Positions 1 to 5,301 of a DNA stretch of 5,309 nt are shown one piece after another. Numbering within the stretch: the stretch's first letter is position 1; every line of letters begins with the position of its first letter. A program made the translations under genes and the position numbers. The notes beneath the pieces were generated by a model. It worked only from the letters and a program-made list of their open reading frames with translations. It did no database searches and was not told where the DNA came from. Source of the stretch: Shewanella sp. GTDB taxonomy: Bacteria > Pseudomonadota > Gammaproteobacteria > Enterobacterales > Shewanellaceae. The DNA is taken from positions 1-5,309 of the forward strand of contig SDWK01000120.1 of NCBI GenBank assembly GCA_004195335.1, written 5' to 3'.

Positions 1-19
1 AGATGTGTATAAGAGACAG
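1..19. other. Tn5/Nextera mosaic-end adapter (synthetic)
   Basis: The bases AGATGTGTATAAGAGACAG are identical to the 19-base mosaic end used in transposase-based library kits. They are not genomic. Read in frame with the next gene they add the peptide MCIRDR, a well-known adapter artefact, so any protein model starting at base 3 is wrong. Genomic sequence begins at about base 20. Confidence 0.97.
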
Positions 20-20
20 G

Positions 21-485
21 ATGAATAAACTCTTAGTTAGTGCCTGCTTACTCGGGGAGAAAGTGAGGTATGACGGAAATGATAACACTGTGAATCAAAT
101 TATTTTTGAGCAGTGGAAGCAGGATGGACGCTTAGTTAGCTTCTGCCCCGAATGTGCGGGTGGCTTGCCGACTCCGCGCGCGAGTGCCGAACGAGTCGGA
201 GCGCGGATAATGACCCAAACGGGAGTCGATGTGACCGCTGAATTTATGTCTGGGGCCGAGCAGGCTGTTCAACTTGTTGATGAGTTCGGGATTAGAGTTG
301 CAATCATGAAGGCCAGAAGTCCTTCGTGTGGCTCAGGAGTTATCTATGATGGAAGCTTTGCTAAGCGACTCATCGAGGGCTACGGCATGACAACTGATGC
401 ACTTATCGCGGCGGGGGTTAAGGTATTCAGAGAAGATGAGCTAGAGGACGTGGCAAGGTATTTACATGAAGGAGGGAGTGCCTGA
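21..485 (+). CDS. DUF523 / TudS-family [4Fe-4S] desulfidase-like protein
   Basis: This is a 154-residue protein, the usual length for a stand-alone DUF523 protein. The family signatures are all present: VSACLLG near residues 6-12 (C9), FCPECAGGLPTPR at 41-53 (C42, E44, C45) and KARSPSCGSG at 97-106 (S100, S102, C103). In characterised TudS members, three conserved cysteines hold a [4Fe-4S] cluster with one open iron that removes sulfur from thiouracil-type bases. C9, C103 and one of C42/C45 are the likely ligands here. The substrate in this organism is inference; many DUF523 proteins are untested. ATG at 21 is chosen because MNKLLVSACLLG matches the normal family N-terminus and everything upstream is adapter, so no ribosome site or promoter can be seen. 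There is no fused DUF1722 domain, unlike E. coli YbgA. The gene converges on the acyltransferase operon with 25 bases between stop codons. Confidence 0.9.
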   Translation: MNKLLVSACLLGEKVRYDGNDNTVNQIIFEQWKQDGRLVSFCPECAGGLPTPRASAERVGARIMTQTGVDVTAEFMSGAEQAVQLVDEFGIRVAIMKARSPSCGSGVIYDGSFAKRLIEGYGMTTDALIAAGVKVFREDELEDVARYLHEGGSA

Positions 486-503
486 GTTTCGGGAGTCAGG
501 CAC
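478..503 (+). terminator. Hairpin at the 3' end of the DUF523 gene, probable terminator
   Basis: A perfect 8-base inverted repeat, GTGCCTGA (478-485) and TCAGGCAC (496-503), encloses a 10-base loop. The left arm includes the gene's TGA stop. On the + strand the stem is followed by GATAC and then TTTT (509-512), a short and slightly distant T tract, so termination may be weak or factor-assisted. On the - strand it lies directly behind the acyltransferase stop but is followed by a C-rich stretch with no T run, so it does not look like an intrinsic terminator in that direction. Confidence 0.5.
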
Positions 504-510
504 GATACTT

Positions 511-1431
511 TTAAGACTTATCTTGTTTTGCTACGCCATTTTTTAGCATCACCTGATGGATCTGCTCATCCTTCTCTTCCCATAGTTGGTTTAACCAACG
601 CTGGAATTCGACACGGTACTGAGCCTCGGAAAAATAGCGCTTATTATCGACTTCGGGTACCGGCAGCACCTCTACTTTTACCGTGATCTTCTTAATTTTA
701 CCGTGCATCACCTCTGACAGGGGATCCGATTGTGCTTCTGGATACACTAAGGTGACATTAAGTAGGTTGGTAAATTGCTCACCCATGGCCGACAGTGTGA
801 AGGCGATGCCACCCGCTTTAGGGCGCAGCAGATAACGGTAGGGCGAGTCCTGGCGAATGTGTTTATCTTCTGTGAAGCGACTCCCCTCAACATAATTGAT
901 GATGGAGGTCGGCATGGTTTTAAATTTTTCACAGGCACGACGTGTCGATGCCAGATCTTTACCTTTAAGTTTCGGGTTCTTCTTTAATTTAGCCGGACTG
1001 GTGCGGCTCATAAATGGCATGTCCAGTGCCCAGCAGCCTAGGCCAAGAAAGGGAATATACATCAGCTCGCGTTTAAGGAAGAACTTCAGCATAGGGATGT
1101 GGTTGCGTAATACATAGGTTTGCACCGCAATATCGAAACCACTGAGATGGTTACTAATCAGCAAATACCAGCCATCTTTATTTAACTTCTCTAAACCTTC
1201 GATGTCCCACTCGATATCGGCAAGCAGGAAGAGTATACCGCCATTGCAACTAGCCCAAGCCCACATGAATTTATTCATGATTTTGGTGAGGAAATTCCGC
1301 CCGGCAGTGAATGGAAGGAAAAGTTTTATGAGCCCCCCTATGCTGATCAAGCCGGCCCAAATCGTCGTGTTGATGACGAGAAGAAGCGAGCTGATGATAT
1401 ATAGCACTGAGCCGGGTAAAAAATTCAACAT
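511..1431 (-). CDS. yihG: YihG-family 1-acylglycerol-3-phosphate acyltransferase, downstream paralog
   Basis: This 306-residue inner-membrane protein of the PlsC/LPLAT superfamily is near the usual YihG length. Such enzymes move an acyl group to the sn-2 position of lysophosphatidic acid, making phosphatidic acid. A hydrophobic stretch at about 8-41 should anchor it in the membrane. The NHX4D catalytic motif is NHLSGFD (H95, D100). Block II is the region KFFLKREL to ALDMPFMSR at about 116-143, block III is VEGSRF at 181-186, and block IV is RPKAGGIAF at 203-211. From memory, EGSRF also occurs in E. coli YihG, so that variant is ordinary, whereas G in place of the usual W after NHxS is not. 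It begins 4 bases after the stop of the upstream paralog, and an AAGG at 1444-1447 inside that gene's end is the only ribosome-site candidate, so translational coupling is likely. Acyl preference cannot be read from sequence. Confidence 0.92.
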   Translation of the reverse strand: MLNFLPGSVLYIISSLLLVINTTIWAGLISIGGLIKLFLPFTAGRNFLTKIMNKFMWAWASCNGGILFLLADIEWDIEGLEKLNKDGWYLLISNHLSGFDIAVQTYVLRNHIPMLKFFLKRELMYIPFLGLGCWALDMPFMSRTSPAKLKKNPKLKGKDLASTRRACEKFKTMPTSIINYVEGSRFTEDKHIRQDSPYRYLLRPKAGGIAFTLSAMGEQFTNLLNVTLVYPEAQSDPLSEVMHGKIKKITVKVEVLPVPEVDNKRYFSEAQYRVEFQRWLNQLWEEKDEQIHQVMLKNGVAKQDKS

Positions 1432-1435
1432 CTTG

Positions 1436-2344
1436 CTATGACACCTTCTGATTTACATTGTGTTGCTGAGCGAACTGTTCGAGCCTTTGATCTTTTTCCA
1501 GCCATATTTGATTAAGCTGTTCCTGAAACGAGATCTTAAATTCTCTATCTTTCATGTAGTCGCCACGCATCTCGGTTGCGATCTCCGAGACCTTAATATC
1601 GACATGTACCTCTTTTACCTGACCGCTAATATAGTCCCAATAGCTAGGGACTTTCTCAGGATAATAGATAGTAACATCGACCAGTTTATGGATATGATCT
1701 CCCATTGCCGACAATGCAAAAGCCAGCCCACCCGCCTTAGGTTTTAACAGATGTGAGAACTGAGAATTTTGCTTCGTATGTTTGTCGGCTTTAAAGCGAG
1801 TTCCCTCTACAAAGTTCATTACACTGACGGGCGTCGATTTAAATTTTGCACACGCTTTTCTCGTGATCTCGATATCTTTTCCCCTTAGCTTGGGGTTTTT
1901 CCTAAGCTGAGCCGAGCTAGAACGACGCATAAAGGGAAAGTCGAGTGCCCACCAGGCTAGGCCGAGAAACGGCACGAAGATCAGTTCTTTTTTCAGAAAG
2001 AACTTCAGGAATGGAATTTTACGGTTCAGCACCCGTTGTAGTATCAGAATATCAACCCAAGATTGATGGTTGGCGATCACCATATACCACTCTTTGGGCG
2101 AAAGTTCACCGTCACAGTGTAGGTGGACCTTTACGGGGTGAAAAATACTTTCAATGACGCCGTTAATGCTTATCCAAGCACTCGCGCAGTTATCGAGCAG
2201 TGAGGAGCAAGCCGTTCGTGTCGCAGCGATTGGAATAAGTTTAATCGGACTTAAAATAACGATGGGTAACACCCAAAAAATGGTATTGCTGATCCAGCAA
2301 ACAAATGCAAGACAGCCTCTGATTAATGACAAAACTCCACCCAC
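1436..2344 (-). CDS. yihG: YihG-family 1-acylglycerol-3-phosphate acyltransferase, upstream paralog
   Basis: This 302-residue membrane acyltransferase is the first gene of a two-gene operon. It has an N-terminal hydrophobic segment (about 8-40), then NHQSWVD (H93, D98) as the catalytic NHX4D motif, KFFLKKEL to ALDFPFMRR at about 114-141, VEGTRF at 179-184 and KPKAGGLAF at 201-209. All four LPLAT blocks are intact, so an active lysophosphatidate acyltransferase is expected. The start is GTG at 2344: AGGGG at 2352-2356 lies 7 bases upstream and the reading frame has no better ATG. An ATG at 2351-2349 is out of frame and abuts the ribosome site. It aligns end to end without large gaps with the downstream paralog, pointing to tandem duplication. 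Marine gammaproteobacteria often carry several PlsC homologues specialised for different acyl chains; specialisation here is inference. Confidence 0.92.
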   Translation of the reverse strand: MGGVLSLIRGCLAFVCWISNTIFWVLPIVILSPIKLIPIAATRTACSSLLDNCASAWISINGVIESIFHPVKVHLHCDGELSPKEWYMVIANHQSWVDILILQRVLNRKIPFLKFFLKKELIFVPFLGLAWWALDFPFMRRSSSAQLRKNPKLRGKDIEITRKACAKFKSTPVSVMNFVEGTRFKADKHTKQNSQFSHLLKPKAGGLAFALSAMGDHIHKLVDVTIYYPEKVPSYWDYISGQVKEVHVDIKVSEIATEMRGDYMKDREFKISFQEQLNQIWLEKDQRLEQFAQQHNVNQKVS

Positions 2345-2351
2345 TTAACAT

Positions 2352-2356
2352 CCCCT
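2352..2356 (-). promoter_or_regulatory. Shine-Dalgarno site deciding a GTG start
   Basis: On the - strand AGGGG is followed by 7 bases and then GTG (2344-2342). This spacing supports GTG as the initiation codon of the upstream acyltransferase. The ATG that begins immediately after the site is too close and in another frame. Confidence 0.7.
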
Positions 2357-2371
2357 GATATAAATTGGAGA

Positions 2372-2403
2372 CTTATACTACTAGTAGTAGGGCTTTTGCT
2401 CAA
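2372..2403 (-). promoter_or_regulatory. Candidate promoter of the acyltransferase operon
   Basis: On the - strand TTGAGC (2403-2398) and TATAAG (2377-2372) resemble -35 and -10 boxes, and the -10 lies about 28 bases before the GTG start. The 20-base spacer is longer than optimal, so this is a weak call. An alternative AT-rich stretch at about 2358-2364 could also act as a -10. A 14-base palindrome covers the spacer and the upstream edge of the -10. Confidence 0.3.
2376..2389. repeat. 14-base perfect palindrome, possible operator
   Basis: TACTACTAGTAGTA is perfectly self-complementary with no spacer. It lies 32-45 bases upstream of the first acyltransferase, overlapping its candidate promoter, where a repressor would bind. 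It does not match the FadR, FabR or Fur consensus as I know them. It could also be a chance product of the TAG/CTA triplet pattern. Confidence 0.4.
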
Positions 2404-2420
2404 TCTAGATGTGCTCGATC

Positions 2421-2454
2421 ATGGAAATATTCACATTTTCTTATGGAAATTTCC
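2421..2454. repeat. ATGGAAAT direct repeat pair with a 10-base palindrome
   Basis: ATGGAAAT occurs at 2421-2428 and 2443-2450. The starts are 22 bases apart, about two helical turns, so both copies face the same side of the DNA. The second copy continues into the perfect palindrome GGAAATTTCC (2445-2454). The pair lies between the two divergent promoters. A regulator site is possible, but AT-rich intergenic DNA gives such matches by chance. Confidence 0.25.
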
Positions 2455-2525
2455 CGGTAAATGGTCGCATATTGCTGGCATTGGGAATATTACGGATTTG
2501 TTGCTTGCTGTGTGATTTGCTAAGC

Positions 2526-2556
2526 TTGCAGTTGTAATGATTATCATTGCTATTAT
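2526..2556 (+). promoter_or_regulatory. Promoter of the periplasmic binding-protein gene
   Basis: TTGCAG (2526-2531) is a candidate -35. TGCTATTAT (2548-2556) is an extended -10, with TGn before TATTAT, only one base from the sigma-70 consensus hexamer TATAAT. The spacer is 19 bases, a little long, which the extended -10 can offset. Transcription would start at about 2562-2564, leaving a leader of about 30 bases before the ATG at 2595. The Fur box fills the spacer and reaches the first base of the -10. Confidence 0.6.
2533..2551. promoter_or_regulatory. Fur box (ferric uptake regulator operator)
   Basis: Against the 19-base consensus GATAATGATWATCATTATC, the window matches at 14 positions. 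The 13-base core AATGATTATCATT (2536-2548) is a perfect inverted repeat about the central T at 2542. It occupies the spacer and the edge of the extended -10 of the rightward promoter, the classic position for repression by Fur with ferrous iron. It lies about 190 bases from the acyltransferase start, so control of that operon is unlikely. The binding protein gene is expected to be induced on iron starvation. Confidence 0.75.
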
Positions 2557-2581
2557 GTCGGTTGCTAACAGTGTCGACAGA

Positions 2582-2587
2582 AAGGAG
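2582..2587 (+). promoter_or_regulatory. Shine-Dalgarno site fixing the ATG at 2595
   Basis: AAGGAG sits 7 bases before ATG 2595-2597, a near-ideal ribosome site. The longer in-frame reading from a TTG at 2547 would begin inside the Fur box and upstream of the predicted transcription start, so it is not used. Confidence 0.85.
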
Positions 2588-2594
2588 AGGCGGT

Positions 2595-3641
2595 ATGAAG
2601 CTGATATGTCTATTTTGTCTGCTTTGCCTGTTTTGTACTCAGGTGCAAGCTAAGGTTGATGTGGTATTTTTTAACCCCGGAAAAGCGCAAGAAAGTTTTT
2701 GGGGTGATGTTGATCAAGCAATGATTGAAGCGGCAAACCTATTTGACTTGAAACTTGAGATCCTTCACTCCAATCGAGACCGTCTATTGATGATAGATCA
2801 GGTTAATGCCTTGGTACGATCAAAGACCCTGCCTAAATATGTTGTGCTGGTTAGCGAAGAGGCGAGCGCTAAGAAGATGCTTAAATCATTATACGGGCGG
2901 CCTGTGTATGTGGCCTTGATGCTTAATGATATCAGTAAGGAGGAGAGAGCACTGCTTATGCAAGATCCGCATTGGCAGAAATTTCTATTGCCTGCGGTGG
3001 TGCCAGATAACCACTTTATCGGCCAAGATTCAGCGCGAGCCTTAGCCGAGTCCATGACCTCTGAATCTCCCGAAGTTATATGCATTTCAGGCGATACCCT
3101 AACGCCTGCTTCTGTGGATAGAACGTCTGGCGCTACTGACTTTTTTAAGTCGCAAACTCAGCTGACTTTGCACCAAGTTGTTTATGCCAATTGGCGAGAA
3201 GACTCGGCGTATTGGCTGACATTAAAGATGCTTAAACGCTATCCCAAGTTGACAGGCATTTGGACCGCCAATGACCATATGGCTTTTGGCGTATTGCGGG
3301 CACTGGAGGAGCAGGGAGTTATTGCTGGAAGGGACATTTTCATCAGTACCGTCAATACCTCAGCTAAAGTATTGCGTTTGCGTCAGCAGGGCAAGATCAC
3401 TGCGTTAGGCGGAGGCCATTTTCTTGCCGGGGCGGTGGTTATTGATAAAATTGCAAAGCATCAACACAGTGGACATTATAGCGCTGGCTCGCCATTCCCG
3501 CTGTTTAATTTACTAGAGCCCGGCAGCGAATATTTCAAGGTTTTGCTCAATCGAGATTGGAGAGAAATTATTAGCCATAAGTTCTGTCTACCTGATAGCA
3601 ATCTAAACCTCAGTTGTGGTGTCTCTGTTGGCCAAAAATAG
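2595..3641 (+). CDS. Periplasmic type I solute-binding protein (RbsB/LuxP-like), Fur-controlled
   Basis: This 348-residue exported protein has the two-lobed periplasmic binding protein type I fold of the ribose/autoinducer-2 family. Residues 1-19 form a signal peptide with K2, a hydrophobic core and VQA cleavage before K20; the CLFC segment is not a good lipobox because F precedes the cysteine. The mature start KVDVVFFNPG is the first beta strand of the N-lobe, followed by ESFWGDVDQAMIEAANLF (33-50), and IWTANDHMAFGVLRALEEQG (222-241) is the family's typical C-lobe strand-helix. C331 and C341 near the C-terminus may form a disulfide. No permease, ATPase or sensor kinase lies next to it; both neighbours are on the opposite strand. 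It may serve a distant transporter or act as the ligand sensor of a membrane kinase or cyclase, as LuxP does for LuxQ. The Fur box suggests an iron-linked ligand or role, but the ligand is unknown. Confidence 0.85.
   Translation: MKLICLFCLLCLFCTQVQAKVDVVFFNPGKAQESFWGDVDQAMIEAANLFDLKLEILHSNRDRLLMIDQVNALVRSKTLPKYVVLVSEEASAKKMLKSLYGRPVYVALMLNDISKEERALLMQDPHWQKFLLPAVVPDNHFIGQDSARALAESMTSESPEVICISGDTLTPASVDRTSGATDFFKSQTQLTLHQVVYANWREDSAYWLTLKMLKRYPKLTGIWTANDHMAFGVLRALEEQGVIAGRDIFISTVNTSAKVLRLRQQGKITALGGGHFLAGAVVIDKIAKHQHSGHYSAGSPFPLFNLLEPGSEYFKVLLNRDWREIISHKFCLPDSNLNLSCGVSVGQK
2607..2636 (+). repeat. Degenerate 9-base tandem repeat in the signal-peptide codons
   Basis: The units TGTCTATTT, TGTCTGCTT and TGCCTGTTT, followed by TGT, encode Cys-Leu-Phe/Leu three times plus a final Cys (C5, C8, C11, C14). 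Nine-base units keep frame, so gain or loss of a unit would only change the length of the hydrophobic core by three residues. The repeat is imperfect, so ongoing slippage is not certain. Confidence 0.5.
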
Positions 3642-3681
3642 TGAAGGTAGATGATTATTTTGCATAGGTTAGCCAGTGATG

Positions 3682-5205
3682 TTAATAAGCCGATTTGAGG
3701 CTATTCAATAATCTATCCATGGCACGAAAACCCAGGGCTTGAGCGATGTGACTGCGATCGACTTTTTGGCTACCTTGTAAATCTGCAATGGTACGGGACA
3801 CACGTTGTAATCGATGAAAGCTTCTCACCGATAAGCCCAGTTTATTCACGCTCTGTTCGAGAAAAAGGAGATCGGACTGTTCGAATTGTCCATTCTCTTG
3901 CAACTGTCGCCCACTTAATTCGCTGTTGAGCACGCCAGCACGGTTAAGTTGCAGTTCTCTGGCGATTTTTACCCGCCTTGCTATCGATTCGCTGGTTTCT
4001 CCCTTATTCACCGTTTGAGTCAAGGCTCCGGCAGGTAGCTTAGGCACCTCTATGGTCAAATCAAATCTATCTAAAAATGGCCCCGATAGCCGTGACAGGT
4101 ATCGCAGGATCTGATCTTGCGTCGCTCTGGCATTGTCCACATCGCCGCATGGGCTTGGGTTCATCGCAGCAATTAATTGGAATCGACAGGAGAAGGTGAG
4201 TTTAGCTGCGGCGCGGGAGATGACTATTTCACCTGTTTCCATAGGCTCTCGCAGGCAATCGAGAACCCGGCGTGGAAATTCGACCACCTCGTCTAAAAAT
4301 AACACCCCCCGGTGAGCCAGTGAGATCTCTCCGGGTTTTGGCTTGCTGCCGCCTCCAACTAATGAGATGGCTGAGCTTGTGTGATGTGGATTGCGAAATG
4401 GGCGCTGGTAAAATTGATGGGGTTTGAGGGACATGTCGGCTACCGAGTGAAGCGCTGCAACCTCGAGAGCCTCGTCATAGCTTAGCGGGGGCAACAGTTG
4501 CATCATTCGACTGGCCAACATACTTTTCCCTGTCCCGGGTGGACCCAGCAGAAGCAGGTTATGATTTCCAGCTGCCGCAATCTCTAAACCCAGCTTGGCT
4601 TGGTATTGGCCTATGACTTCGCTCATACAGCTTGTATGTTCCTGGGGGGATGTGTCTATCCACTCTAGACCAGTCTGTATACCGGGTAGTGGAGTCTGCC
4701 CGTGCAAGTATTCGCTTAGGGTTTGCAGATGACAGGCAAAGTGGACTTTTTGATAGCCAACCAGCTCGGCATCATCCCTGTTATCCAGCGGAATAACCAG
4801 AGTGGTATCTTGCTTACGCGCATCGACAATCACGGGCAGCAGGCCATGGCAGTGACGTATATGGCCGGAGAGTGCCAGTTCGCCAACAAACTCATGATCT
4901 TTTAGTGAGTTTTTAGGAACCTGATTGGATGCGGCAAGAATGCCGATGGCGATGGGAAGGTCGTAGCGCCCCCCTTGCTTGGGGAGATCGGCTGGAGCCA
5001 GGTTGACTGTGATTCGACGCATGGGAAATTCAAAGCCTGCATTGATAATCGCGCTGCGAACTCGCTCCTTGGCTTCTTTGACTGAGGTCTCTGGAAGCCC
5101 GACTAAATTGAAGGCCGGCAAGCCATTGCTAAGATGAACCTCTACGGTGACCGAGGGGGCCTCGATTCCTTTGCTGGCACGGGTGGCGACACAGGCGATG
5201 GCCAT
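3682..5205 (-). CDS. comM: ComM/YifB AAA+ Mg-chelatase-like ATPase
   Basis: This complete 507-residue protein is of the usual ComM length. In Vibrio cholerae ComM is a hexameric helicase that drives branch migration when transforming DNA is integrated; E. coli YifB is its homologue in a species not usually transformable. Domains are an N-terminal ChlI-like/Lon-protease-fold domain (about 20-142, with VEVHLSNGLPAFNLVGLPET), the AAA+ core (about 190-395) and a C-terminal Mg-chelatase domain (about 404-499). Key sites are Walker A GPPGTGKS (221-228), RPFRNPHHT (268-276), Walker B VLFLDE (301-306), sensor 1 AAMNPSPCG (346-354), SGPFLDRFD with candidate arginine finger R380, and sensor 2 near R461 in SVRSFHRLQRVSRTIADL. 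No catalytic residue is missing. ATG at 5205 is preferred over TTG at 5211 because AAAAGGA (5219-5213) is 7 bases from the ATG but only 1 from the TTG. It converges on the binding-protein gene with 40 bases between stops and no clear terminator. Confidence 0.96.
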   Translation of the reverse strand: MAIACVATRASKGIEAPSVTVEVHLSNGLPAFNLVGLPETSVKEAKERVRSAIINAGFEFPMRRITVNLAPADLPKQGGRYDLPIAIGILAASNQVPKNSLKDHEFVGELALSGHIRHCHGLLPVIVDARKQDTTLVIPLDNRDDAELVGYQKVHFACHLQTLSEYLHGQTPLPGIQTGLEWIDTSPQEHTSCMSEVIGQYQAKLGLEIAAAGNHNLLLLGPPGTGKSMLASRMMQLLPPLSYDEALEVAALHSVADMSLKPHQFYQRPFRNPHHTSSAISLVGGGSKPKPGEISLAHRGVLFLDEVVEFPRRVLDCLREPMETGEIVISRAAAKLTFSCRFQLIAAMNPSPCGDVDNARATQDQILRYLSRLSGPFLDRFDLTIEVPKLPAGALTQTVNKGETSESIARRVKIARELQLNRAGVLNSELSGRQLQENGQFEQSDLLFLEQSVNKLGLSVRSFHRLQRVSRTIADLQGSQKVDRSHIAQALGFRAMDRLLNSLKSAY

Positions 5206-5224
5206 AAACAAATCCTTTTGTTTA
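5205..5224 (-). promoter_or_regulatory. Inverted repeat with the comM ribosome site in its loop
   Basis: On the - strand TAAACAAA (5224-5217), AGGA (5216-5213) and TTTGTTTA (5212-5205) form a perfect 8-base stem with a 4-base loop. The loop is the Shine-Dalgarno core, and the last stem base is the A of the comM ATG. The stem has one G-C pair, so it would be marginally stable. It could modulate initiation by temperature or by keeping the ribosome site exposed, or it may be a chance effect of AT richness. Confidence 0.4.
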
Positions 5225-5262
5225 GTTTAATTGTTTTATCAATGTATTAGCTTGCAGTATTG

Positions 5263-5271
5263 ATTGTAGCA
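5263..5271 (-). promoter_or_regulatory. Candidate extended -10 promoter of comM
   Basis: On the - strand TGCTACAAT has the TGn extension and a hexamer one base from TATAAT. It would start transcription at about 5256, giving a leader of about 50 bases. No good -35 is seen 16-18 bases further up, where the contig is about to end. Confidence is low. Confidence 0.35.
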
Positions 5272-5301
5272 GGGGAATGGTGATTTCGACTGGCTCTGTC
5301 G

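Noticed and set aside
747..938. Reading frames on the opposite or other frames within the acyltransferase and comM genes
   Set aside because: They lie entirely inside well-supported genes, lack ribosome sites and encode no recognisable domains.
2508..2516. TGTGA half-site resembling a CRP site
   Set aside because: No TCACA partner is found at the required spacing, so there is no supportable CRP operator.
2523..2532. The 10-mer AGCTTGCAGT, shared with 5249-5258 upstream of comM
   Set aside because: It is not palindromic and sits in different positions and orientations relative to the two promoters. One shared 10-mer is within chance when scanning all intergenic DNA.
2421..2537. A 38-codon + strand reading frame from ATG 2421 to TAA 2535-2537 in the divergent intergenic region
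   Set aside because: There is no ribosome site before the ATG, it runs through the promoter and into the Fur box of the next gene, and it has no recognisable protein character. It looks like a chance open frame.
2547..2594. Longer N-terminus of the binding protein from TTG at 2547
   Set aside because: It begins inside the Fur box and upstream of the predicted transcription start, and it would put 16 charged or mixed residues before a clean signal peptide that has its own strong AAGGAG site.
3642..3681. Possible bidirectional terminator between the convergent binding-protein and comM genes
   Set aside because: Only a poor stem between TGGCCAA near 3630 and TTAGCCA near 3669, with a mismatch and a long loop, could be drawn, with no T tract. 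I see no supportable terminator here.
5206..5211. Two-codon longer comM start at TTG 5211
   Set aside because: The ribosome site is only 1 base away from that TTG, while ATG 5205 has 7-base spacing and gives the normal ComM N-terminus.
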